From DSYU01 sp964437595 (GTDB lineage Bacteria > Chloroflexota > Anaerolineae > Anaerolineales > Anaerolineaceae), in contig CAYTHO010000002.1 of the NCBI GenBank assembly GCA_964437595.1, forward strand, positions 109,452-173,451: DNA of 64,000 nt, in the 5' to 3' direction. This document shows, in pieces, positions 10,047 through 19,096 of this stretch; position 1 is the stretch's first letter; every line of letters starts with the position of its first letter. The position numbers and the translations under genes are program-made. Below the pieces are notes generated by a model. That model did not search any database. It was not told the origin of the DNA and worked only from the letters and a program-made list of their open reading frames with translations.

Positions 10047-10207
10047 CGCCCTCTCCTCCTGAACTACGATCTTTCGCGTGTGCAGCGCTGCTCGTTGGGC
10101 CATTATAGTCTCTTTTCCGGTCTTTTTGGAGGGATTTTCCTTGCTATAGGCTGGAGCAAGGAATATGCAGCAGGTTTTGGTTATCCTGTCCATCTCAAGG
10201 ATTAAAA

Positions 10208-10240
10208 AAGCTGCCCTACCGAATGTCGGATGGGCAGCTT
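10208..10240 (-). terminator. Rho-independent terminator of the DUF362 gene
   Basis: Read on the minus strand: AAGCTGCCC, an inner CCGA/TCGG stem, GGGCAGCTT, then a T-run. It lies 22 bases after the stop of the minus-strand DUF362 gene and upstream of the serine hydrolase, separating the two units. Confidence 0.85.
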
Positions 10241-10262
10241 ATAAACCTAAATAATCATGCGC

Positions 10263-11426
10263 CTAGCTCGCGGCAATATACTGCATTCCCCCACCAAACA
10301 CCTGCTCAACCGGATAAACATCTACCAGCTCATACTGGCGGGAGCCCATACCCAATTGTTCGCCATATTTTGTCACCAGGTAAGGATCCTTGAGCGGCCC
10401 GTGCAGTACCTGGAAGGGATGCCCCTCACGAGTGTGGATTTCCATTACAGTGGGCAGGTTTTCCTCGATCAGCTTCGTCTCACCGGTTTTATCCAGAATG
10501 GCGGTTTCCAACGCTATGATGTCATTGGATCCAAACACCCCGGCATCCGGTAGAATCGGCATGCTAGTAAAGCCGAAGCAGTCGCACAGCGGAGTGATCT
10601 GAGTCGCCAGGGCCAGGTGGGTAACCTTTTCTGGGGCAAAGGTTGAAAGGGAAATGGAAGCGCTGATCGCGCAGGCTTCCTGGAAAGCGGAGAAATTCTC
10701 TGGAATTAGTTTCAGGCTGCCTTCTGGGGCAACCTTCAAACAGCGCCCGCACTGGTTGCACTGCTCATAATGAATATGGATGTCGCCAGGGTTGTTCTTA
10801 TCCTCAACCAGCGCTTGCTGGGGGCATGAAGCCAAAATGCGCTCGAATGTTTGACGATCCGGGCACAGCTCACGGAACCAATACTTTTCGTAATGCATTA
10901 CATCGTGCATTGCGCTGCGGGTCACTCCGGTCATGCAGCCAAGTGCCAGGTTTTTGATCGCCGCTCCAAAACCACAGCTTGGGTGGCCTTTAACATGCGC
11001 AAAATTGATCAGGAAACTGGCATCCTCGATCATACCACCCACGTGCCACTCCTGAATGCTCTTGTAAGGCCGCTGGTGTGTGTACTGGTAGCCATCCTTG
11101 ATTCCAGCAGTCGGGAAAATGGGGCAGCCCAGAACTTCCTGGCTGTACCCGCGCTGATGCGCATTCAGCGTATCCCACCAAAGATCTGTAATAAACGGTG
11201 ATCCACCACCATCGAGCACGGCCTGTACAACTCGCCGAACAAAAACAGGGTGCAGCGTTGAATACCCCATATTGTTCCCAGAATGGATCTTGATCGCAAC
11301 CGTCTCTCCTTTCACCCGCTCGCGGATATTCAGGCGTTCGATAATGCGGTCCAGCTTTGCCGGTAGCGTTTCTTCCGCTTGCCAGCGCGCCTGGCGTGGC
11401 GAACCATAGTAAACCGTGCTTGCCAT
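10263..11426 (-). CDS. DUF362 protein with ferredoxin-like cluster motif
   Basis: A 387-residue protein. The N-terminal and central DUF362 domain (about residues 1-210) contains VAIKIHSGNN and FAHVKGHPSCGFGAAIKNLALG. A short cysteine motif follows near residue 225-240: HYEQCNQCGRCLKVAPEGSL. That gives three close cysteines, with the fourth of a classical CxxCxxCxxxC replaced or supplied elsewhere. DUF362 proteins are inferred to be iron-sulfur or redox proteins, but no reaction is assigned. Start ATG 11426 has an AGGAGG ribosome site. A second, partial DUF362 gene lies at 63448. Confidence 0.85.
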   Translation of the reverse strand: MASTVYYGSPRQARWQAEETLPAKLDRIIERLNIRERVKGETVAIKIHSGNNMGYSTLHPVFVRRVVQAVLDGGGSPFITDLWWDTLNAHQRGYSQEVLGCPIFPTAGIKDGYQYTHQRPYKSIQEWHVGGMIEDASFLINFAHVKGHPSCGFGAAIKNLALGCMTGVTRSAMHDVMHYEKYWFRELCPDRQTFERILASCPQQALVEDKNNPGDIHIHYEQCNQCGRCLKVAPEGSLKLIPENFSAFQEACAISASISLSTFAPEKVTHLALATQITPLCDCFGFTSMPILPDAGVFGSNDIIALETAILDKTGETKLIEENLPTVMEIHTREGHPFQVLHGPLKDPYLVTKYGEQLGMGSRQYELVDVYPVEQVFGGGMQYIAAS

Positions 11427-11546
11427 TACGCTCCTCCTAATGTAGTGAATAATCTACGGAAATTTTAATTCTGATGCGAAATTTTACCCTGGTTCAGCGA
11501 AGTTATGGAAGCCTTTCAGATTCGTAAAGGAAGCCCCGGCGCTCGG

Positions 11547-14500
11547 TTACGCGGAAGCGGCCAGGGTAAAAAAGAAGGTAGCACCGTGGTGCGCTATACT
11601 TTCTGCCCAAATCCGCCCACCATGCCGCTGAATGATCCGCCGCACAGTCGCCAAGCCAATTCCTGTGCCCTCGAACTCGCTGTGGGTATGTAACCGTTCA
11701 AAGGGATTAAACAGTTTATTCACATACGCCATGTCGAAACCAGCACCATCGTCCCGTACATAATAAACGCGCTCTCCCTGCTGGATCAGGCACCCAAACT
11801 CGATCTTTGCCCGCTCGTGCTTGCCGGTAAATTTAAAGGCATTACCGAGAATGTTTTCCATCACAATCCAAAGCAGCCCGCTGTCTCCCCGAACAGAAAC
11901 TCCAGGCATTATGACCCAATCAATAACACGCTCGGGCTGGGATTCGTGCAAACGATCCGCAATCTGTCTCGCCATTTCACTTAAGTCAATGGTTTCTAGC
12001 TGCATCTCCTGCCTTGTAACCCGAGAAAGCTGCAGTAGACTATCGATGATCAAGCGCATCTGAACATTCGCCTCAATGATGCGTTGTAAAAATCCCCTTC
12101 CTTCCGCGTTTAATTGGTCTCCATAATCTTCGAGAAGCGCTTGACTAAAGCCCTGGAGGCTGCGTAGTGGTGCACGTAAATCGTGTGAGACGGAGTATGA
12201 GAAGGACTCTAGTTCCTGGTTTATTTCTTCAAGCTGGCGCGTGCGTTTATTTACTTCAGCTTCCAGGTTACCATATAAATGCGCATTATCGATCGAGATT
12301 GCCATTTGCGCCGACAACAGGTTTAATAATTCCAAACGGTCGGCGGTAAAAGCCCGGGCGATCAGGTTATTTTCAAGATACAAAATGCCGTTCAACTTTC
12401 CGCGGTTAGCAAGCTGCAGACATAATACCGATCGCACTTTGTTCTTTCGAATATAGGGATCCTCACTGAATTGGCCCGCGGCGGCATCATCCAGCACCAT
12501 ATTCTGGTGGCTCTGCACAACATAGGCAATCAGGCTGGTAGGAATCTTCAAGGAATCGCGGATCTTCTCTCCCTGTAACAGTTCCACCTCATTGCTGTCC
12601 ACCGTCCCTTCTGCCTTAACCATCCAATCGCCATTTTCTTCCAGCAGTAGAACACCCCGCTGAGCTCCTGCATTTTCTAGAATAATCTGCAGCATTCGCT
12701 TCAGTAGCGGGGCAAGCTCAATTTCCACAGCTATGGCTTGTGATGCTTTAATAACAGTTGCCAAATCGAGATTTGGTACTTCTACAGAAGGCTCGGCGCC
12801 CACCCCCCTGTTAAATATATCCACTACTGGTTTTGTTATATGGCTGGGAGTGCTGACGCCCAATACATTTGGATATCGTTGTTCAAGCTGCGCTATTTTT
12901 TTTCTGGCTCCCCAGCGCTGATAAGCCTCTTTTGCCTCAGTCAGGTAAAGCCTGGCAATTCTCTCCTTGCCCCACGCCAGGAAAAATCGCGCGGTAAGCT
13001 CAAGCGCCAGAGCTTCATCCTGAAGAAAACCATTTTCCCTGGCAAATGTAATAGCGCGCTCGTATGCCTCAAAGGCGGCCAATGTTTTTTTTATTACTCT
13101 CTGCCGTTCGGCCTCCACAAGTTCGAGCTTGTGGCGAAAGTTTACTGGGCTCTTAGCTGCCCAACGCCTCAGTTTATCCAGATTTTTCGCAACTTGCGCC
13201 AACAAAACTGTCTGGCTATCTGTCGGACTATCAGGAACCAAGGCAAGTTTTACCAGAGAATCATAGAAGTAATGCAATACCACGGCCATCGATCCCTGGA
13301 CTCCATCCAGATACTGCTCCGATTGCCTGGCATACTGCGAAGCTTTTGTATAATCTTCGAACAGATACGATAGGATTAATTTTTGAAGCAACAGGTTATG
13401 CAGTGCGGGAATTTCACCCGTTTCTAGGTAAACCCGAGTTTGTCGTTGCACATCCTGTTCCCAGTTTTTATCATTCGGTTCATCAGGGATCAGGCCGGGC
13501 TGGTCTGGTCCGTCTAGCAGGCTCAGGACAGCTTGCAGCAAGGTTCCACAATAATTGTAGGAGCTTTCCTGGTGGTGGCTGTCAATCGCGGCCCGGCAGA
13601 AAGTTATTTCCGAGGCGAGCTCATCCAGGTTCCGCCCAGCGTAATAACTGTTCATCAAATGGTAACTGACGCTGTAACAGGCAAATTCAAAATCACCCGT
13701 TTCTAATCCAGCATGATAGGCTTCTAACAAGGGCGATAGAGTTTCGGATAGGGGATGTTTCCAATGATGGATAAATCCGTAATATTGGAAATAATTTCTA
13801 GTAAAAACCTCATTTGCATCAAATCTTTGCAACAGACGAAGCGCAAGTTGCCCAAATTTATACCCGCGTTCAATATCATCCAAAACCCCACATAAAAGGG
13901 TTCCATAAGATGCATATGCGTAAATGGAGGTTGGCGTGTTACCATGCTGAATTGAAAGGATAAGCTGGCGACCAACCAGCAAGGGGAATAATGATGGCGC
14001 AGAGAAATTTGCTGTACCGCCAATACTGGATAAAATGCGCATTACGGCCAGGCTCTCCGGATCGGTCATGATCGGTAGAGATTCTAGATCAGCAATGGAT
14101 TTCCCTTCCAGTTCCAAGTTTACTTCCCTGAACATATTCTCAAGGTCTTCTGGGCCAGGGTTTTCTGGAAAAACAATTCCAAACTCGCCCAACACCTTTA
14201 ACCCAAGCTTCAGTGCTGGCTTCAGTTGATAACTGGCGATACTGGACTGAATGAGGATTTCATATACTTTCACCCGGTCGAGCAGCGGATGCGCTCGATC
14301 CAACACCAGGCCTGCGCATCGCTCTACTTCCTCAAAATCATTCGAAAGGTAGGCCAGTTCTGCCAGATCACTATGCAAAGATAGAGAAAGCTCGTAGCAG
14401 GTTTCCCAGGCGTCCGGAGGAAGGAGTTTTTCTCCGGTTCTCAGATAATTCTCGGCTACCGCATAAGCAACAGATGTTTTTGCTTTACGCCCAGCGCGCA

Positions 14501-16823
14501 AATTAAGTGCCGCAAGGTCTACTCGCTCGAGCGGATCTGAAATCAGGTGCCAGCCGGCGTTCAAATGCCCGCAAATTTCGAATAAGCGCTCATCCAATTC
14601 CTGCTCTGATACATTTTGCTGAAGGAAGCGCCCAATCTGAAGATGAATAGAGGCCCGATCCTTTTCTGGCACGAGAGAATAAGCTACTTGCTGCAATCGG
14701 TCGTGTACAAACCGGTAGTTTGGTCGCTGCGAGCGGATGATGGTTCCCATACCAATAGGGATCTGCCGCCCTTCTTCATTAAAAAAATGATAAATATGAT
14801 TTTGTGGAATAACAAACCCTTCTTGTAAAGCCATTCGCAGATCCGCCGCAGTAACGGCTAAAGGTTGTTGGTACGCAGACGCCAGTGTCTCCACATCGAA
14901 CGTAGTGCCTATAAAAGCAGCTAACTTTAATACTGCTTGTGTTTCCTGAGGCAGCTTTTGTAGCTGAATGGCCAAAAATTCAACAACATCCTCAGTCAAT
15001 GACATCATATTGACTCGGGTGAGATCGCACTGCCAGTAGCATTTTTCTGTATTAAAAGTTATCAATCCGTCTGCATAGAGCGCTTTCAAAAACTGATGGC
15101 TGTATAGTGGATTTCCTTTCGTTCTTTGATATACCAGTTTAGTTAATGGTGATGCAATTTCGGGGGAACAATTTAGTGTATTCGCAATCATCTGGTTTAT
15201 ATCCCACATCTTCAAGGGCGCAAGTGAAATGGTGTTGAAGCCCACCTCACTATTCCTGATATTACCAATTGCAGATCTTAACGGATGCGAATCAGACAAA
15301 TCAGCATCACGGTACGTTCCAAGCAGGAGCAAGTACCCACCCGGCGTTTCACCCATTAGTAATTCAATTAAGTTGAGGGAAGAAGTATCTGCCCATTGTA
15401 AATCGTCGAAGAAGATTACTAATGGGTGTTCACCTGTAGCAAAGCATGCAATGAATTTTTGAAAAAGCGTATTAAACCGATTTTGGGCCGCGGTACCGCT
15501 CAGTTGAGGAACCGGAGGTTGAGGGCCTATTACCCGCTGCAGTTCTGGAATAACATCAACAATAACTTGTCCGTTCTGGCCTAAAGCGTCTAGAATCTTA
15601 TCGCGCCAGGTTTCACATTCGACCTCACTTGCGCTCATCATTTGTATAACCAGGTCACGAAAAGCCTGCACAAATGCGGAATAAGGAATATTGGGGCTGA
15701 ACTCCTCAAATTTTCCCTTAATGAAAAAACCACGCTGGCGGACGATGGACTTATGGATTTCGTTAATAATGGCAGTTTTGCCGATTCCTAAACTGCCAGT
15801 AATCAGCATGATTTCTGTATGCCCATCCATCACTCGCTCGAAGGCAGACAGCATCATAGCGATTTCCTGCTCACGCCCGTATAACTTCTCCGCAATCAGG
15901 AACCGAATCGGTAAATCATGACTACCAAGCTGAAAACCAGCAATTTGCCCAGATACCTGCCACTGACGCCAGCAGGTGTCTAAATCATATTTGAGACCAG
16001 ACGCGCTTTGATAGCGGTCCTCTGGGGCCTTTGACAATAATTTCAGAATAATACTGGAAATAATTTGTGGAATTGCCGGGTTGATTCCACTGGGTGAAAC
16101 TGGCATTTTCGCCAGGTGGTAATGGATTAATTCCAACGGGTCCGCCGAATCGAAGGGGCGCATTCCGGTTAAGACCTCGTAGAGTGTGACTCCAAGCGAG
16201 TATAAATCCGCGCGATAATCTACCGTCCGATTCATTCTCCCGGTTTGCTCTGGCGAAATATAGGCCAGGTCTCCTTCCAGCACCTGGGGACTTTGTAAGG
16301 TCGGCATCTCACGGCTTAATGTGGTGGCCTGGCCAAAGTCTATTAGTTTTAACTCGCCAGTTTGAGAATTGATAACGATGTTTGCTGGATTTATGTTCTT
16401 GTGTATTACACCCGCGTTTTGGATCTGATCAACTGCGTCGACCAGTTTTGAGGCAACATCATAAAACTGCGAGAAATTATACATTGCAACGCCAACCCGA
16501 AATTCATTAAGCCATTGCTGTAATGATATTCCTCCGAAATCTTCCAGAACAAGCAAAAGTGTATTTCGAGATGGCTCCAACCCGTATGCTTTCACAACAC
16601 CTGGCACATCAATCCCGCGCAAGATTTCATATTCCTGGGTATAACGGGCAAATTCTACAGGATGTTGATAATCAGGTCGAAGTACTTTGAGGATAACCGG
16701 TTTTTGGCCCTGTTCGCTAACGGCACGATAAACTCGCGTGTTCGTACTCTCGTAAATATGCTGAGCAATCCGGTATCCCGGAAACTCGCCCCTGGCTTCT
16801 ATTTTGTTGTTGAACTGCTGCAT
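11547..16823 (-). CDS. Ser/Thr kinase-like / AAA ATPase / GAF / sensor histidine kinase
   Basis: A 1758-residue cytoplasmic signalling protein. Domains in order: protein kinase fold (1-275; K46 in VILK, D162 in DFG); AAA-type ATPase (about 310-600; Walker A GSLGIGKT at 343-350, Walker B FFDDLQW); a long helical repeat region with PAS/TPR-like character (about 750-1300); GAF (about 1345-1500); HisKA with phospho-acceptor H1547 (SVSHDLRAP); HATPase with ENILGNAFKF, DDGAGF and GTGIGL. The architecture matches known trifunctional kinase/ATPase/histidine kinases of cyanobacteria and Chloroflexi. The kinase catalytic loop reads HKNINPAN, with Asn in place of the catalytic Asp. No receiver domain is attached or adjacent. 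A ribosome site AAGGAG precedes ATG 16823. Confidence 0.9.
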   Translation of the reverse strand: MQQFNNKIEARGEFPGYRIAQHIYESTNTRVYRAVSEQGQKPVILKVLRPDYQHPVEFARYTQEYEILRGIDVPGVVKAYGLEPSRNTLLLVLEDFGGISLQQWLNEFRVGVAMYNFSQFYDVASKLVDAVDQIQNAGVIHKNINPANIVINSQTGELKLIDFGQATTLSREMPTLQSPQVLEGDLAYISPEQTGRMNRTVDYRADLYSLGVTLYEVLTGMRPFDSADPLELIHYHLAKMPVSPSGINPAIPQIISSIILKLLSKAPEDRYQSASGLKYDLDTCWRQWQVSGQIAGFQLGSHDLPIRFLIAEKLYGREQEIAMMLSAFERVMDGHTEIMLITGSLGIGKTAIINEIHKSIVRQRGFFIKGKFEEFSPNIPYSAFVQAFRDLVIQMMSASEVECETWRDKILDALGQNGQVIVDVIPELQRVIGPQPPVPQLSGTAAQNRFNTLFQKFIACFATGEHPLVIFFDDLQWADTSSLNLIELLMGETPGGYLLLLGTYRDADLSDSHPLRSAIGNIRNSEVGFNTISLAPLKMWDINQMIANTLNCSPEIASPLTKLVYQRTKGNPLYSHQFLKALYADGLITFNTEKCYWQCDLTRVNMMSLTEDVVEFLAIQLQKLPQETQAVLKLAAFIGTTFDVETLASAYQQPLAVTAADLRMALQEGFVIPQNHIYHFFNEEGRQIPIGMGTIIRSQRPNYRFVHDRLQQVAYSLVPEKDRASIHLQIGRFLQQNVSEQELDERLFEICGHLNAGWHLISDPLERVDLAALNLRAGRKAKTSVAYAVAENYLRTGEKLLPPDAWETCYELSLSLHSDLAELAYLSNDFEEVERCAGLVLDRAHPLLDRVKVYEILIQSSIASYQLKPALKLGLKVLGEFGIVFPENPGPEDLENMFREVNLELEGKSIADLESLPIMTDPESLAVMRILSSIGGTANFSAPSLFPLLVGRQLILSIQHGNTPTSIYAYASYGTLLCGVLDDIERGYKFGQLALRLLQRFDANEVFTRNYFQYYGFIHHWKHPLSETLSPLLEAYHAGLETGDFEFACYSVSYHLMNSYYAGRNLDELASEITFCRAAIDSHHQESSYNYCGTLLQAVLSLLDGPDQPGLIPDEPNDKNWEQDVQRQTRVYLETGEIPALHNLLLQKLILSYLFEDYTKASQYARQSEQYLDGVQGSMAVVLHYFYDSLVKLALVPDSPTDSQTVLLAQVAKNLDKLRRWAAKSPVNFRHKLELVEAERQRVIKKTLAAFEAYERAITFARENGFLQDEALALELTARFFLAWGKERIARLYLTEAKEAYQRWGARKKIAQLEQRYPNVLGVSTPSHITKPVVDIFNRGVGAEPSVEVPNLDLATVIKASQAIAVEIELAPLLKRMLQIILENAGAQRGVLLLEENGDWMVKAEGTVDSNEVELLQGEKIRDSLKIPTSLIAYVVQSHQNMVLDDAAAGQFSEDPYIRKNKVRSVLCLQLANRGKLNGILYLENNLIARAFTADRLELLNLLSAQMAISIDNAHLYGNLEAEVNKRTRQLEEINQELESFSYSVSHDLRAPLRSLQGFSQALLEDYGDQLNAEGRGFLQRIIEANVQMRLIIDSLLQLSRVTRQEMQLETIDLSEMARQIADRLHESQPERVIDWVIMPGVSVRGDSGLLWIVMENILGNAFKFTGKHERAKIEFGCLIQQGERVYYVRDDGAGFDMAYVNKLFNPFERLHTHSEFEGTGIGLATVRRIIQRHGGRIWAESIAHHGATFFFTLAASA

Positions 16824-16950
16824 AGAAGCTCCTTAAAGCTCACCCGAGAAGCAATATGTTTTTCAAACAGCAGAGCAGGGAAGCGCATTTCTTTGGATAT
16901 TTTGTATACGCTCAAGTATAGTGCAAAATTCACGAATCGCCTTTATTCCC

Positions 16951-16979
16951 TTGACTTTTCTTACGCTCATCCATAAAAT
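16951..16979 (+). promoter_or_regulatory. Sigma-70-type promoter of the gcv operon
   Basis: TTGACT at 16951-16956, a 17-base spacer, and TAAAAT at 16974-16979. Transcription would begin near 16986, about 15 bases before the first glycine aptamer. Confidence 0.75.
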
Positions 16980-17000
16980 GAACACGACAATCACATACCA

Positions 17001-17251
17001 GGAACGGGGAAGAGTCCCTGTAATAACAGGCACCGAAGGGGCAAACGTGCGCAAGTGTCACCAGCTTACGCATAGCGAATCTCTCAGGTAAAAGGACCCT
17101 GTTCCGATAGGTCTCTCGAAAGCCTTTCCGTATACGCTGACCGGCATCGTTCGGATCCGTAAACGAAAGCACCTACGGGGCAAACGCGCAAAAATTGCCT
17201 GCCCATGCAGCAAAACTTGCGTTGTGAATCTCTCCGGTAACAATAAGAGGG
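17001..17251 (+). ncRNA. Tandem glycine riboswitch
   Basis: Two glycine aptamers in series upstream of gcvH. Aptamer I (17001-17105) is closed by GGAAC/GTTCC and has the conserved CCGAAGGGGCAAAC and GAATCTCTCAGG (17077-17088). Aptamer II (about 17110-17251) has CCTACGGGGCAAAC and GAATCTCTCCGG (17226-17237). CTCTC at 17113-17117 can pair with GAGGG at 17247-17251, and the latter is also the left arm of the terminator at 17240-17287. Glycine binding would therefore compete with termination, giving an ON switch. The identity is firm from the signature sequences; the mechanism is inferred. Confidence 0.95.
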
Positions 17252-17287
17252 CGCGTCTCCATCGGAACGTGCCCTCTTATTGTTTTT
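17240..17287 (+). terminator. Riboswitch expression-platform terminator
   Basis: ACAATAAGAGGGC (17240-17252) pairs with GCCCTCTTATTGT (17271-17283), followed by TTTTT. Its left arm overlaps the predicted closing strand of glycine aptamer II. Confidence 0.9.
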
Positions 17288-17345
17288 CGAACACGCAACC
17301 CAAACTCACTGATTGTTTATTATCTTTTCATAAGGAGAATAACCG

Positions 17346-17738
17346 ATGAAAGTCCCAACCGATCTCGTTTATACCGAAGCTGATGAATGGGTGAAAGCAG
17401 AAGGCAAAAACGCCACTATTGGCATCACCGATTACGCTCAAGATCAGTTATCTGATGTGGTCTATGTAGAATTCATCGTTTCGCCCGGCGACACTGTAAG
17501 CAAGGGCCAACAGATCGCCACGATTGAATCAGTAAAGGCGGCGGCTGATGTTAATTCGCCGGTATCAGGCGTCGTTACCGCAGTAAATGACGCCCTTCCG
17601 CAGAGCCCTGAGCTGGTGAACAAAGATCCGTTTGGCCAGGCCTGGATGGTGAAGGTTGAAATGCAAGAACCAGCGGAATTAACAACGCTGAAGGATGCGT
17701 CGGCTTATGAAAGTTACTGCGCGGACAGGAGCCATTAA
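17346..17738 (+). CDS. gcvH: Glycine cleavage system H protein
   Basis: A 130-residue lipoyl carrier that shuttles the aminomethyl group from the P protein to the T protein. The lipoylated lysine is K64 in IESVKAAAD. Length is normal for the family. The ribosome site AAGGAG lies 8 bases before ATG 17346. It is the first gene after the glycine riboswitch, and its TAA overlaps the ATG of gcvPA by one base (TAATG), which indicates tight translational coupling. Confidence 0.97.
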   Translation: MKVPTDLVYTEADEWVKAEGKNATIGITDYAQDQLSDVVYVEFIVSPGDTVSKGQQIATIESVKAAADVNSPVSGVVTAVNDALPQSPELVNKDPFGQAWMVKVEMQEPAELTTLKDASAYESYCADRSH

Positions 17739-19096
17739 TGTTCGTCCCGCACACTGATTCTGAGCGAAATGAGATGCTCAAGACTATCGGTGTTGAGCGC
17801 TTGCAAGATCTCTTCACCGATGTCCCCGCCGATTACCGCTTCCCTCGCCTTAACCTGCCAGAAGCGATGACGGAAATGGAAATCATGTCGGAGTTGCAGG
17901 AAATATCCGCAGGAAATGCCTCCACGCGCGACCTGACCTGTTTCCTCGGGGCCGGCGCTTACAATCATTATATCCCTGCTGCTGTGGACAGCATCGTCCG
18001 GCGTGGCGAATTTCTCACCGCCTATACACCTTACCAACCAGAAGTCTCCCAGGGAACACTGCAGGCAATCTTTGAATACCAGAGCCTGATTGCGGCCCTG
18101 ACAGGGATGGACGTCAGCAATGCCTCACATTATGATGGCGCCACTGCTGCGGCTGAAGCGGTGGTGATGGCTTATCATCACTTTCGAGCAAAACGCGGCA
18201 AGGTGGTAGTATCCCCGGGTGTGAACCAGCAGTATCGCGAAACGATCCGCACTTATATGCAGGGCTATGAGAACTTCAGCATGATCGGGGATATGAATGG
18301 GCTGGATCCTTTATGCGGGCCTGAATGCCTGGAGGCGTTGATCGACACAGACACCTGCCTGGTATTGGTTCAATATCCCGATTTCTTCGGCCGTCTTTAC
18401 GATTACACAGCACTGGTTCGAACTGCCCATGCAGCTGGCGCTCTGGTTGCCGTCGCGGTTAATCCTATGGCGCTTGGTTTGCTTAAACCACCCGGAGCGT
18501 TCGATGCCGATATCGTTGTTGGCGAAGGCCAACCTCTGGGAATCCCCCTTTCGTTTGGCGGCCCGTACCTGGGAATCTTTGCGACCAAGAAAGAGTACGT
18601 AAGGCGTATCAGCGGGCGCCTGGTTGGAGAAACCGTAGATAAACAGGGCCGGCGCGCTTATGTGCTTACCTTAACTGCCCGCGAACAGCATATCCGGCGG
18701 GAAAAAGCAACCTCCAACATCTGCACCAACCAGGGCCTGGTAGCGCTGACCTCCACCGTCTACATGAGCCTGCTGGGCAAGCAAGGACTGCGGCGAGTCA
18801 GCGAACTATGCTATCACAAAGCGCATTATGCCGCAGAGCAAATTGCTCAAATCCCCGGCTTTAGCGTATGCATGGACCAGCCGTTTTTCCATGAATTTGT
18901 CGTCTGCATTCCGGACCACCTTACCGTCGAACAGGTGAACCAGTATTTGCTGGAGTACAACATCCTCGGCGGGTATGACCTGGAACAGGCGTACCCCGAG
19001 CTGAAGAATCGTATGCTGGTGGCCGTAACTGAGATGATTTCACGAGAAGAGATCGACTCACTTTGTGAGGTATTGAGAGAGGTTTCCCATGACTGA
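17738..19096 (+). CDS. gcvPA: Glycine dehydrogenase (decarboxylating) subunit 1
   Basis: N-terminal half of the split P protein (452 residues), which decarboxylates glycine together with GcvPB. Family features include CFLGAGAYNHYIP, TPYQPEVSQGTLQ and the C-terminal GGYDLEQAYPEL. The PLP lysine is not here; it is in subunit 2. It is sandwiched between gcvH (one-base overlap) and gcvPB (eight-base overlap), so the three genes form one translationally coupled unit controlled by the upstream riboswitch. Confidence 0.97.
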   Translation: MFVPHTDSERNEMLKTIGVERLQDLFTDVPADYRFPRLNLPEAMTEMEIMSELQEISAGNASTRDLTCFLGAGAYNHYIPAAVDSIVRRGEFLTAYTPYQPEVSQGTLQAIFEYQSLIAALTGMDVSNASHYDGATAAAEAVVMAYHHFRAKRGKVVVSPGVNQQYRETIRTYMQGYENFSMIGDMNGLDPLCGPECLEALIDTDTCLVLVQYPDFFGRLYDYTALVRTAHAAGALVAVAVNPMALGLLKPPGAFDADIVVGEGQPLGIPLSFGGPYLGIFATKKEYVRRISGRLVGETVDKQGRRAYVLTLTAREQHIRREKATSNICTNQGLVALTSTVYMSLLGKQGLRRVSELCYHKAHYAAEQIAQIPGFSVCMDQPFFHEFVVCIPDHLTVEQVNQYLLEYNILGGYDLEQAYPELKNRMLVAVTEMISREEIDSLCEVLREVSHD

